Part shown: in pieces, positions 22,827 through 30,513 of the stretch | Layout: every line of letters begins with the position of its first letter | Position numbering within the stretch: position 1 is the stretch's first letter | Origin: UBA1822 sp963615055 | Lineage (GTDB): Bacteria > Bacillota > Negativicutes > Veillonellales > Dialisteraceae | Assembly (NCBI GenBank): GCA_963615055.1 | Contig: CAVEFO010000018.1 | Span: 1-32,065, forward strand | Reading direction: 5' to 3' | Length of the DNA stretch: 32,065 bases | Program-made: the position numbers and the translations under genes | Notes under the pieces: generated by a model | What the model saw: only the letters and a program-made list of their open reading frames with translations | What the model was told of the DNA's origin: nothing | Databases searched by the model: none

Positions 22827-24470
22827 ATGGCAAAAAAAGTTTTATACAATGAAGAAGCCCGCGCGGCGCTGCTTCGCGGTGTCGATCAGCTGGCGAATGC
22901 GGTCAAAATTACCCTCGGACCGAAAGGCCGCAATGTGGTCCTCGATAAGCACTTCGGCGCGCCGAACATCGTAAATGACGGCGTTTCTATCGCCCGCGAA
23001 ATCGAGCTCAAAGATCCGTTTGAAAATATGGGCGCGCAGCTGGTGAAAGAAGTCGCGACGAAGACGAACGACGTGGCCGGTGACGGCACGACGACGGCGA
23101 CGCTCCTCGCGCAGTCCATGATTCACGAAGGGATGAGAAATGTCGCAGCCGGCGCGAATCCGATGGTCCTCAAGAAGGGCATCGAGCAGGCGGTCGCCAC
23201 CTTGGTCGAAGAAATCAAAGCGATGGCAGTTCCCGTTTCCACCCGCGACGACATTGCGCAGGTCGCGTCCATTTCCGCGGCAGATCCGAAAATCGGCGGC
23301 CTCATTGCGGACGCGATGGAAAAGGTCGGCAAGGACGGCATCATCAATGTCGAAGATTCCAAGACGATGGAAACGCGCTTGAAATTTACGGAAGGGATGC
23401 AATTTGACCGCGGCTACCTCAGCCCGTACATGGTCTCCGATCCGGATAAGATGGAATGTGTCATGACGGATCCTTTCATCCTCATCACGGATAAGAAAAT
23501 CAATGTGCTGCAGGATATTCTCCCGCTTCTGGAAAAGATTGTACAGTCGGGCAAAGAGCTCCTCATCATCGCCGAAGATGTCGAGGGCGAAGCGCTCGCG
23601 ACGCTGGTCGTCAATCGTCTGCGCGGCACGTTCAAATGTGCGGCCGTCAAAGCACCGGGCTTCGGCGATCGCCGCAAAGCCATGCTGCAGGATATCGCGA
23701 TTCTGACGGGCGGCCAGGTGATTAGCCAGGATATGGGCCGGAAACTGGAAACGGCGACGGTCGAAGATCTCGGCACGGCGCACCAGATTCGCATCACGAA
23801 AGACAATACGACCATCATCGTCAGCGACAAACAAGCGGAAGAAAGAAAAGACGCCATCCGCGCTCGCGTCGGCGAAATCAAGAGCCAGCTCGCGGAGACG
23901 TCCTCGCAGTTCGACAAAGATAAATTGCAGGAACGTCTGGCGAAACTCGGCGGTGGCGTGGCCGTCATCGAAGTCGGCGCCGCGACGGAAGTGGAAATGA
24001 AAGATAAGCGCCTCCGCATCGAAGACGCTCTCAATGCGACGCGCGCAGCCGTGGAAGAAGGCATCGTTTCCGGCGGCGGCACCGCGCTCATCGATATCCA
24101 GTCCAAGCTGGACGCTCTCAAAGCCGAAGGCGACGTCATGACCGGCATCAATCTCGTCCGTCACGCCATCGAAGCGCCGGTCCGTCAGATCGCGGACAAC
24201 GCCGGCACCGAAGGCTCCATCGTCGCGTCCAAAGTGAAAGAAGCCGGCAAAGGCATCGGCTACAACGCAGCGACGGATACCTATGAAGACATGATCAAAG
24301 CCGGTATCGTCGATCCGGCCAAAGTTACCCGTACGGCTCTCCAAAACGCCGCCTCCATCGCCGCTCTCGTCCTCACGACGGAAGCGATCGTCGGCGACGC
24401 GCCGGAAGACAAACCAGCCGCGCCGCAAATGCCCGCCGGCGGCATGGGCGGTATGGGCGGCATGATGTAA
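22827..24470 (+). CDS. groEL: Chaperonin GroEL
   Basis: The 547-residue protein is full length. ATP-site segments VKITLGPKGRNVVLD and AGDGTTTATLLAQSM are present, as are the apical-domain stretch and the Gly-Met-rich tail (PAGGMGGMGGMM) that lines the chamber. It folds proteins in an ATP-driven double ring with GroES. The ATG follows AAAGGAGTG. It is the second gene of the operon, closed by a terminator at 24498-24536. The long minus-strand open frame opposite is a shadow caused by the strong codon bias. Confidence 0.99.
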   Translation: MAKKVLYNEEARAALLRGVDQLANAVKITLGPKGRNVVLDKHFGAPNIVNDGVSIAREIELKDPFENMGAQLVKEVATKTNDVAGDGTTTATLLAQSMIHEGMRNVAAGANPMVLKKGIEQAVATLVEEIKAMAVPVSTRDDIAQVASISAADPKIGGLIADAMEKVGKDGIINVEDSKTMETRLKFTEGMQFDRGYLSPYMVSDPDKMECVMTDPFILITDKKINVLQDILPLLEKIVQSGKELLIIAEDVEGEALATLVVNRLRGTFKCAAVKAPGFGDRRKAMLQDIAILTGGQVISQDMGRKLETATVEDLGTAHQIRITKDNTTIIVSDKQAEERKDAIRARVGEIKSQLAETSSQFDKDKLQERLAKLGGGVAVIEVGAATEVEMKDKRLRIEDALNATRAAVEEGIVSGGGTALIDIQSKLDALKAEGDVMTGINLVRHAIEAPVRQIADNAGTEGSIVASKVKEAGKGIGYNAATDTYEDMIKAGIVDPAKVTRTALQNAASIAALVLTTEAIVGDAPEDKPAAPQMPAGGMGGMGGMM

Positions 24471-24497
24471 TGTTCATCACTGCTTAGCACAAGAAAC

Positions 24498-24536
24498 AAA
24501 AAGCATTCTCACTGCAATGTGAGGGTGCTTTTTTTT
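24498..24536 (+). terminator. Terminator of groES-groEL
   Basis: AAGCATTCTCAC and GTGAGGGTGCTT pair across a 6-base loop and are followed by eight T. Confidence 0.9.
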
Positions 24537-24552
24537 AGCGTGAGACGTAAAA

Positions 24553-24573
24553 AGTTAGCAATTAGCAGTTCAG
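24553..24573. repeat. Short heptamer array, AGTTAGC class
   Basis: AGTTAGC, AATTAGC and AGTTCAG in register, just after the groEL terminator and before a palindromic element. Confidence 0.6.
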
Positions 24574-24576
24574 GAA

Positions 24577-24712
24577 CGCGCTTCGCGCGACATTTAAAAA
24601 TGCGGCCGAAGGCCGGGCCGAAGGCCGCCACATGCTAGCCTTCCTTATCGGAGGAAGGTGGCCCGAAGGGCCGGATGATGGGACGCGAATGCGAAAATGT
24701 CGCGGAGTGACA
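24577..24712. repeat. Palindromic (REP/MITE-like) intergenic element
   Basis: Outer inverted repeats CGCGACATTT (24586-24595) and AAATGTCGCG (24695-24704) enclose several small hairpins with GAA loops (GGCCGAAGGCC, GGCCCGAAGGGCC) and CCTTCC/GGAAGG. No coding capacity. The whole can fold into one branched structure. Together with the array before it and the IS remnant after it, it fills the 336-base gap downstream of groEL. Confidence 0.6.
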
Positions 24713-24785
24713 CCTGCCCCGAATTCTGTCAGCAAAAAAAATTTCACCGCAAACGCCGCAAAAGAAAAGAGCCGAGAATGTTGCA

Positions 24786-25013
24786 CCGACCCCCAAAAAG
24801 TTAAACCTAAATTCTCAATTCTGTCTTATCCCATCCCACCGCTTTGATCCCGGCGAGTTGGCAGCACTTGTGCGCATACACATCGGAAATAATAATCCCC
24901 GTATCCTCGCGGATTTTGACATTAAGACGACGATAGCCGTATGCCGGATATTTCTTGTGATATTCCCGAAATAGCCGGACATTGCGCTTCCTTTCGGCGT
25001 AACCGGAGTTTAC
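24786..25013 (-). mobile_element. IS3-family insertion sequence remnant
   Basis: The left boundary carries GACCCCCAAAAAGTTAAACC, which resembles the IS3-family end at 31975 (GACCCCCAAAAGTTAGAC). The element is about 230 bases, far below the 1.2-1.5 kb of a complete IS3 member. It contains only a piece of the transposase ORFB. The opposite end is not recognisable; homology stops next to the stop codon of the immunity-like gene. Confidence 0.7.
24807..25013 (-). pseudogene. IS3-family transposase ORFB fragment
   Basis: The translated piece (about 68 residues) reads SGYAERKRNVRLFREYHKKY, then PAYGYRRLNVKIREDTG and YAHKCCQLAGIKA. This is the helix-turn-helix segment that precedes the DDE integrase core in IS3-family ORFB. 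The rve/DDE domain is missing altogether; the frame ends shortly after. An apparent longer N-terminus reaching 25073 is antisense to the neighbouring gene and not IS-like. It is a dead remnant. Confidence 0.75.
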
Positions 25014-25294
25014 CATATCGTCTCTACAGTAATATCCTTTTCCACTTCCATAAAACTTTTTCCGTCGAAGCAAGCGATTTGCAATAAGCTGTCGATGGCC
25101 GCCGTATCATCGGCTTCGTTATTGATGACTTTTGCAATGAGTTTTCCCCCATGGGTCACATCCCAGATTCCAAAGCCGGAATGAGTCCCATCCCAATAAG
25201 GCTCCAGGGAAAATTCATTATTTTGATACCAAATTTCCAACTCATGACCATTGGACAAGAAATCGTATAGCTCAACCAAATTGATTCCTTTCAT
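25010..25294 (-). CDS. Small acidic protein, probable immunity partner
   Basis: This 94-residue acidic protein begins MKGINLVELYDFLSNGHELE and ends KDITVETIW. No catalytic motif or membrane segment is seen. The start overlaps the stop of the upstream gene (ATGA) with AGAGGAG in front, so the two are translationally coupled. Small size, acidity and tight coupling to a toxin-tail-like ORF match immunity proteins of polymorphic toxin systems; this is inference by context. Its stop directly borders the IS remnant, so the C-terminus may have been altered by the insertion. Confidence 0.55.
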   Translation of the reverse strand: MKGINLVELYDFLSNGHELEIWYQNNEFSLEPYWDGTHSGFGIWDVTHGGKLIAKVINNEADDTAAIDSLLQIACFDGKSFMEVEKDITVETIW

Positions 25295-25674
25295 AAGATG
25301 GCTCCTCTGAATAAATTCTTATATTTTTCATAAAGTGGATGACCTTTTTTTAGGAAAATAATCTCATCCTGTTTTGCTCGTTTACCATTGAAAAAGTAAT
25401 GTACATGAAGAGTCTTTTCCCCTCTGTGTGTTCCATAATCGATATCAAGCAATGGCGTACGATCTGCTTTGAAAACGCGAAGCTGATCGAAATCGCCATT
25501 TTTTCTGTACAGCACATAGCTTGTCCCAGGAGTGTTTGACCTTTCCGGTAAATTCATGCTTGCTTTAGGATTTTTGGGCGCTAATACTTTGATCCCGTCG
25601 ACATAATCAACGGTATGCCATTTTGCCGGTGCACTGAAGCCACCACTTTCAAGAAAAGAACCTCTGCTCCCCAT
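25291..25674 (-). CDS. Orphan polymorphic-toxin or phage-capsid C-terminal domain-like protein
   Basis: A product of 127 residues from the ATG at 25672-25674, which follows GGAAGGAG; an ATG 21 bases earlier would place that site inside the gene. It starts MGSRGSFLESGGFSAPAKWH, and the central part has DQLRVFKADRTPLLDIDYGT followed by LHVHYFFNGKRAKQDE. The DIDYGTHxGxKxLHxH pattern is reminiscent of variable C-terminal domains of secreted toxins and phage minor capsid proteins in Firmicutes. No signal, delivery or pre-toxin domain is present, so it is an isolated tail with its own start. The activity is unknown; the adjacent small gene is the likely antidote. Confidence 0.55.
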   Translation of the reverse strand: MGSRGSFLESGGFSAPAKWHTVDYVDGIKVLAPKNPKASMNLPERSNTPGTSYVLYRKNGDFDQLRVFKADRTPLLDIDYGTHRGEKTLHVHYFFNGKRAKQDEIIFLKKGHPLYEKYKNLFRGAIL

Positions 25675-25722
25675 TATACCGCACGCTCCTTCCATCTCTG
25701 AGAAAAAGAAGGATAATCATGT

Positions 25723-25750
25723 ATATTATCGTAAATGTCGAACCCGTCAA
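25723..25750 (-). promoter_or_regulatory. Possible promoter of the toxin/immunity-like pair
   Basis: TTGACG at 25745-25750 and TAATAT at 25723-25728 on the minus strand, 16 bases apart, about 50 bases before the start codon. TATAAT also occurs within the first codons (25675-25680) but without a good -35. Confidence 0.4.
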
Positions 25751-25770
25751 AATGTCGCCCGTTAAACCTT

Positions 25771-25811
25771 CTTCCGGAGGCGACCTTCCGGTGGACGGTC
25801 GCCTCCGGAAG
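25771..25811. repeat. Perfect 15-bp hairpin
   Basis: CTTCCGGAGGCGACC and GGTCGCCTCCGGAAG enclose 11 bases. There is no T-tract on either side, so it is not a standard terminator. It stands alone in a 410-base gap between the toxin-like gene and the Fic gene. Confidence 0.75.
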
Positions 25812-25851
25812 AGGGCTAAGAGATACGCGGCCTTTTCGGCAAGCGCAAGAT

Positions 25852-25886
25852 AGTTATTAGTTATTAGCTGCTAGCTGTTGGCTGTT
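25852..25886. repeat. Heptamer array, AGTTAGC class (degenerate)
   Basis: Five units in register: AGTTATT twice, AGCTGCT, AGCTGTT and GGCTGTT. It lies between the hairpin and the next heptamer element. Confidence 0.65.
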
Positions 25887-25950
25887 CGTTTTGGTCGGCG
25901 CATAGAGATTCAGACGTCAGATACCGGCTCCGCTTTTGGCGCTCATTGAC

Positions 25951-26077
25951 CTGCTGTCCGTAAACCGTGAACCGTGGACCGTGGACCGTGCGTGAGATAC
26001 TTAGTGCTCCATGGGATGTTAGGAACGGATAACGGTAAACGGACAACGGATAACGGAAGACGGAAGACGGAAGACGG
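25951..26077. repeat. Inverted pair of heptamer arrays downstream of the Fic gene
   Basis: The left arm (25958-25992) has CCGTAAA, CCGTGAA, two CCGTGGA and CCGTGCG. The right arm (26022-26077) has eight units in perfect register, all ending ACGG, the last three being AAGACGG. The right arm ends seven bases from the Fic stop codon. It is the longest array of this class in the window. Confidence 0.88.
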
Positions 26078-26084
26078 CTCCCCG

Positions 26085-26990
26085 CTATACACCAAACATC
26101 GCCATGAGTTTTTTGAAAGTATCCTGTCCGTCGAGGCAGGTGTCTATCAGGTAGCCTTTTTCCGTTTCCCATTCTGCCAGGCCGCGATAGTAGAAGAATT
26201 TCTTGGAATCCTCTATCAAAAACGGGACGATATTATGTCGCAGACATTCTTTGAGCGCGATCAGGCGGCCGACGCGACCGTTTCCGTCTTGAAACGGATG
26301 AATACATTCCAATTCGTAGTGGAAACAAATTACATCCTCGACAGAAACAGAATCTGTCGTCTCGTACGCCGAAAGAAGCGCCGCCATCCGCGCGTGAACC
26401 TCCTGCGGCTTCGCCGTTTCCCGACCGCCGACGACATTGGGACGCTTTTTGTACTCTCCGACCGCAAACCATTCCAAAGAAGAAGCTTTTGTCCCCTGCT
26501 TCAAAATGCGGTGCAATTCTTTGATGAATTTTTCCGTCAGCGGCGCTTCTGCGTGATCGATGACATAATCGATAGCGCGGAAATGATTCACCGTCTCGAT
26601 AATGTCATCGACCGGAATCCCTTCCCCGACATCGACCGTGCTCGTCTCAAAAATCAATCGCGTCTGCTCTTCGCTGAGGCGACTGCCCTCGATATGATTG
26701 GAATTATACGTCATGCGGATCTGCAGCTCGTGATACAAACCGCCGGACAGCCGTATCCGCCTTTCCTCTCGGAGCCTTTTGAGCAGAATATTGTCCGGGC
26801 GCTCTTGATACAACTCTTTCGGATCGCACGCCAAAAAATCGGCCATTTTCAAAAGCACGGCGTCCGCGATTTTTTCCCCGCGCCCGATTTTCGCCATCGT
26901 GCGAGACGAAATCCCCGCTTTTTTCGCCAAAGCCGTCCGCGACAATCCTTTCTCCCGCAATTTTCGGAAAAGCCCGTCATAAGAAATCAA
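26085..26990 (-). CDS. Xre-type HTH plus Fic domain protein (class II, autoinhibited)
   Basis: From the TTG at 26988-26990 (after AAAGGAGAGG) the product is 301 residues. Residues 1-60 are a YozG/Xre-like helix-turn-helix (ISYDGLFRKLREKGLSRTAL and GISSRTMAKIGRG). The Fic core has HPFQDGNGRVGR at 231-242 with catalytic H231. An inhibitory helix motif S-x-x-x-E-G lies at 97-102 (SNHIEG), before the core, which defines a class II Fic. Fic enzymes usually AMPylate hydroxyl side chains; E101 would block ATP gamma-phosphate placement. The HTH suggests autoregulation. An upstream ATG at 27044 precedes the ribosome site and is disfavoured. No separate antitoxin gene is adjacent. Confidence 0.92.
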   Translation of the reverse strand: MISYDGLFRKLREKGLSRTALAKKAGISSRTMAKIGRGEKIADAVLLKMADFLACDPKELYQERPDNILLKRLREERRIRLSGGLYHELQIRMTYNSNHIEGSRLSEEQTRLIFETSTVDVGEGIPVDDIIETVNHFRAIDYVIDHAEAPLTEKFIKELHRILKQGTKASSLEWFAVGEYKKRPNVVGGRETAKPQEVHARMAALLSAYETTDSVSVEDVICFHYELECIHPFQDGNGRVGRLIALKECLRHNIVPFLIEDSKKFFYYRGLAEWETEKGYLIDTCLDGQDTFKKLMAMFGV

Positions 26991-27012
26991 AACATTCCCC
27001 TCCTCTCCTTTT

Positions 27013-27060
27013 AGTATATCGTATTTCTTGAAAAAGTAAAGCAAGGGAAAACGCTTTACT
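27013..27060 (-). promoter_or_regulatory. Fic promoter with overlapping inverted-repeat operator
   Basis: TATACT (27013-27018) and TTTACT (27035-27040) with a 16-base spacer on the minus strand. AGTAAAGC (27035-27042) and GCTTTACT (27053-27060) form a perfect 8-bp inverted repeat with a 10-base centre that covers the -35 box. It is a good candidate site for the gene's own Xre domain. Confidence 0.5.
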
Positions 27061-27127
27061 CGAAAACGAAAGATTTTCCGCTGTTTTCTCCTAACCGATC
27101 AAAAAAGGAAACGGGCGCATGACGGCT

Positions 27128-27165
27128 CAGAATGGTATGATTCTGACAGAAATGGTATAATGATT
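27128..27165 (+). promoter_or_regulatory. Promoter of the helicase-DUF4391-mod operon with a tandem 19-base repeat
   Basis: TATAAT at 27156-27161 is preceded by TGG (extended -10). CAGAATGGTAT... at 27128 recurs as CAGAAATGGTAT... at 27147, a near-direct repeat 19 bases apart that covers the -35 to -10 region. No good -35 box. Confidence 0.5.
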
Positions 27166-27268
27166 AAAATTTGTTATATAGAGAAATGTCACAAATATCA
27201 AATGTGTTCCGGAAAATGGTTCGGCGAAGCGGTGAAAACCCAAAATATGTTACAGGGAGGCGAAGAAC

Positions 27269-30200
27269 TTGGAGATTATCGACAACGTGACAAAGACTTT
27301 GAAAGACGATATTTCCGAAGAAATCAAGAAAGGCAGCAAACTTTCCGTCGCGGCGGCTTGCTTTTCCATTTACGCCTTTCAAGAACTGAAAGCGCAACTC
27401 TCCGAAATCGATGAATTGCGTTTCATTTTCACCTCGCCGACCTTCGTCAAAGAAAAGGCGAAGAAAGAAAAAAGGGAATTCTACATCCCGCGGCTGGCAC
27501 GCGAAAGAAATTTGTACGGGACAGAATTTGAGATCAAGCTGCGGAACGAATTGACGCAAAAAGCCATTGCGAAAGAATGTGCGGACTGGATTCGCCAAAA
27601 AGTCACCTTCAAGTCCAATATCAGCGACAAGTCGATACAAGGCGGAATCGTCGTCGATGATGTCGGCTACACTCCGATTGCGGATTTCACGACCGTGACG
27701 CTCGGCTGTGAAAAAGGAAATGCCATTGCCACGACCATTGTAAAAAATGCATCGCTTGCCAAGAAATTATTGGATGATTTCAGTGAAATTTGGGATGACG
27801 AAAAAATTCTCCAGACCGTCACCGAAGAAGTCATCGACGGCATCACCGCCGCTTACAATGAAAACGCCCCCGAATTCATTTATTTCGTCACACTGTACAA
27901 TATTTTCAATGAATTTCTCGAAGACATATCGGAAGACGTCCTGCCCAACGAAGCGACCGGCTTCAAGTCGAGCAAGATATGGGGGAAACTGTACCATTTC
28001 CAAAAAGATGCGGCGCTGGCCATCATCAATAAATTGGAGAAATACAACGGCTGCATTTTGGCCGACAGCGTGGGCCTCGGCAAAACATTCACCGCGCTTG
28101 CCGTCATCAAATATTACGAAAATCGCAATAAATCCGTCCTCGTCCTCTGTCCCAAGAAATTGGCCGGAAACTGGAACACCTACAAAGACAATTATCTGAA
28201 TAATCCCATCGCCGCCGACCGCCTCCGCTACGACGTGCTCTACCACACCGATCTCAATCGAATGCGCGGCACGTCAAACGGACTGGAGCTCGGCCGTTTG
28301 AATTGGGGAAACTACGATCTCGTCGTGATTGACGAATCGCACAATTTCAGAAACGGCGGCAAGACGACCGATAACGAAGACGACGGCAAAGACAATCGCT
28401 ACAGCCTTTTGATGAAAAAAGTCATTCGCGCCGGCGTCAAAACGAAAGTCCTCATGCTCTCTGCCACACCCGTCAACAATCGTTTCAATGATTTGAAAAA
28501 CCAGCTGGCCCTTTCCTACGAAGGCTACGTCGCGTCCATGGACGAAAAACTCCACACGACCCGCTCCGTGGATGATATTTTCAGAAACGCGCAGACCGCT
28601 TTCACCGCATGGAGTAAGCAGGAACCGGAAGAACGCACGACGGCGAATCTCCTCGGCAAGCTCAGCTTTGATTTCTTTGAACTTTTGGACAGCGTGACCA
28701 TTGCCCGCTCACGGAAACACATTCAGAAATATTACGACATGGCGGACATCGGCACCTTCCCGACGCGCCTTACCCCGATTTCCCACCGACCGCATTTGAC
28801 GAATTTGGAAGACGCCATCAATTACAATGAAATTTTCAAAGCACTCACAAGTCTTTCTCTTGCGATTTACACCCCGTCGGAATTTATCTTGGACAGAAAA
28901 AAAGAGGAATACGAGGAACTCTATCGGGACAATACCGTGAATATCGGCTTCACCCAGGCCAATCGCGAGCAAGGCATCCGGCGCCTCATGGCGATCAATT
29001 TGATGAAACGGATGGAAAGCTCCGTCTATTCCTTTTCCCTCTCCCTGCAGCGCATCCACAAAACCATCGAAAAGACGATTGAGACGATTGAGAATTACGA
29101 GCGGAAAACCGGGATCGGCGCTTTTGAGACACTCGCCTCTCCCATCGAAGAATGGGATGCCGACGACCAAGACGGCGACGAATCGTACAGCTTCGGAAAG
29201 AAAGTCCAAATCAATCTGGCCGATATGGATTATCTGTCTTGGAAACAAAAACTTAAGTACGACGCCGAAATTTTATCGTACCTAATTGAGCGCGTCCGCG
29301 TCATTACGCCCGAGCACGATGCCAAGCTGCAAAAACTTCTCTTTGTCATCGACGAAAAAATCGAGCACCCCATCAATGAAGGAAACAGGAAACTGCTCAT
29401 TTTTACCGCCTTTGCCGATACCGCCGATTACCTCTATCGGCACATTTCCATCCATGTGAAAAAACGCTACGGCCTTGAGACCGGCATGATCACCGGCACC
29501 GTGGACGGCCGCACCACCTGCCCGGACCTTCCCGCCGATTTCAATACCGTCCTCACCTGCTTTTCGCCGATTTCCAAAGACAAAGCCCTTTTGATGCCAC
29601 ACGATAAAAAGGACATTGATATTCTGATTGCGACCGATTGCATTTCCGAAGGACAAAATTTGCAAGATTGCGATTATCTCGTCAATTACGATATCCATTG
29701 GAATCCCGTCCGGATTATCCAGCGCTTCGGCCGCATCGACCGCATCGGCAGCCGAAACAAAGTCGTGCAGCTCGTGAATTTCTGGCCGGACGTGACACTG
29801 GATGAATACATCGATTTGAAAGCCAAAGTCGAAAGCCGCATGAAAATCGTCAATATGACAGCCACCGCCGACGACAATCTTTTGAGCCCCGAAGAAAAGA
29901 CAGAGCTCGCCTACCGAAAAGAGCAACTCAAGCGCCTGCAAGATGAAGTCGTCGATATGGAAGACATGACGACAGGCATCTCCATCGTCGACCTCGGCCT
30001 CAATGAATTCCGACTTGACCTTCTGGAATACGCGAAACAACATCCCGATATCGACCGAGCACCCTTCGGCCTCCATGCCGTCGTGCCAAGAACCGAAGAC
30101 ACACCGCCCGGCGTGATCTACGTCCTGAAAAACCGATCCGACGGCGTGAATATCGATCACAAAAATCGCCTGCATCCTTTTTACATGGTCTACATTCGAG

Positions 30201-30505
30201 ACGACGGCGGAATACATTGCGATCACCTCTCCCCGAAACAAATGCTCGATACCGCGCGCTACCTCTGTAAAGGGAAATCAGAGCCGATAGAAAGCGTCTG
30301 CCGCCCCTTCAACCGAGAGACGCGCGACGGGAAGAAAATGGAGAAATATTCGAAACTCTTATGCGGCGCCATCGCCTCCATCATCGACGTGAAAGAAAAA
30401 AGCGACAACGAAGCTTTCCTGTCCGGCAGCGCCATCAGTTTTTTGCGAAACACAATAAAAGGCCTCGATGATTTTGAATTGATTTGTTTTTTGGTCATTC
30501 GCTGA
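27269..30505 (+). CDS. Snf2-type helicase with N-terminal PLD-like region, defence or restriction associated
   Basis: The 1078-residue protein starts at a TTG eight bases after GGGAGG. Residues 1-220 resemble the phospholipase D-like N-terminus found on such helicases, but no HxK(x4)D catalytic motif is visible. The superfamily 2 core follows: a YHFQKDA Q-motif near 242, Walker A DSVGLGKT (266-273), DESH (355-358), SATPVNN (398-404), ATDCISEGQNLQ (788-799) and QRFGRIDRIGS (818-828). This is the Snf2/RapA-like translocase type also seen in DISARM DrmD and in type III-like restriction islands. A long helical insert (480-680) separates the two RecA lobes. It is the first gene of a tight operon with DUF4391 and a type III-like methyltransferase, so a role in DNA defence is inferred. 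Confidence 0.85.
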   Translation: MEIIDNVTKTLKDDISEEIKKGSKLSVAAACFSIYAFQELKAQLSEIDELRFIFTSPTFVKEKAKKEKREFYIPRLARERNLYGTEFEIKLRNELTQKAIAKECADWIRQKVTFKSNISDKSIQGGIVVDDVGYTPIADFTTVTLGCEKGNAIATTIVKNASLAKKLLDDFSEIWDDEKILQTVTEEVIDGITAAYNENAPEFIYFVTLYNIFNEFLEDISEDVLPNEATGFKSSKIWGKLYHFQKDAALAIINKLEKYNGCILADSVGLGKTFTALAVIKYYENRNKSVLVLCPKKLAGNWNTYKDNYLNNPIAADRLRYDVLYHTDLNRMRGTSNGLELGRLNWGNYDLVVIDESHNFRNGGKTTDNEDDGKDNRYSLLMKKVIRAGVKTKVLMLSATPVNNRFNDLKNQLALSYEGYVASMDEKLHTTRSVDDIFRNAQTAFTAWSKQEPEERTTANLLGKLSFDFFELLDSVTIARSRKHIQKYYDMADIGTFPTRLTPISHRPHLTNLEDAINYNEIFKALTSLSLAIYTPSEFILDRKKEEYEELYRDNTVNIGFTQANREQGIRRLMAINLMKRMESSVYSFSLSLQRIHKTIEKTIETIENYERKTGIGAFETLASPIEEWDADDQDGDESYSFGKKVQINLADMDYLSWKQKLKYDAEILSYLIERVRVITPEHDAKLQKLLFVIDEKIEHPINEGNRKLLIFTAFADTADYLYRHISIHVKKRYGLETGMITGTVDGRTTCPDLPADFNTVLTCFSPISKDKALLMPHDKKDIDILIATDCISEGQNLQDCDYLVNYDIHWNPVRIIQRFGRIDRIGSRNKVVQLVNFWPDVTLDEYIDLKAKVESRMKIVNMTATADDNLLSPEEKTELAYRKEQLKRLQDEVVDMEDMTTGISIVDLGLNEFRLDLLEYAKQHPDIDRAPFGLHAVVPRTEDTPPGVIYVLKNRSDGVNIDHKNRLHPFYMVYIRDDGGIHCDHLSPKQMLDTARYLCKGKSEPIESVCRPFNRETRDGKKMEKYSKLLCGAIASIIDVKEKSDNEAFLSGSAISFLRNTIKGLDDFELICFLVIR

Positions 30506-30513
30506 GGTGTACC

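Noticed and set aside
22842..24428. A 528-codon minus-strand frame opposite groEL
   Set aside because: Shadow of groEL codon bias; no recognisable domain.
25014..25073. Extension of the IS3 ORFB fragment to an ATG at 25073
   Set aside because: These 20 codons are antisense to the immunity-like gene and do not resemble transposase.
27160..27414. Small plus-strand ORF overlapping the helicase start
   Set aside because: It begins inside the promoter, has no ribosome site and overlaps the helicase in another frame.
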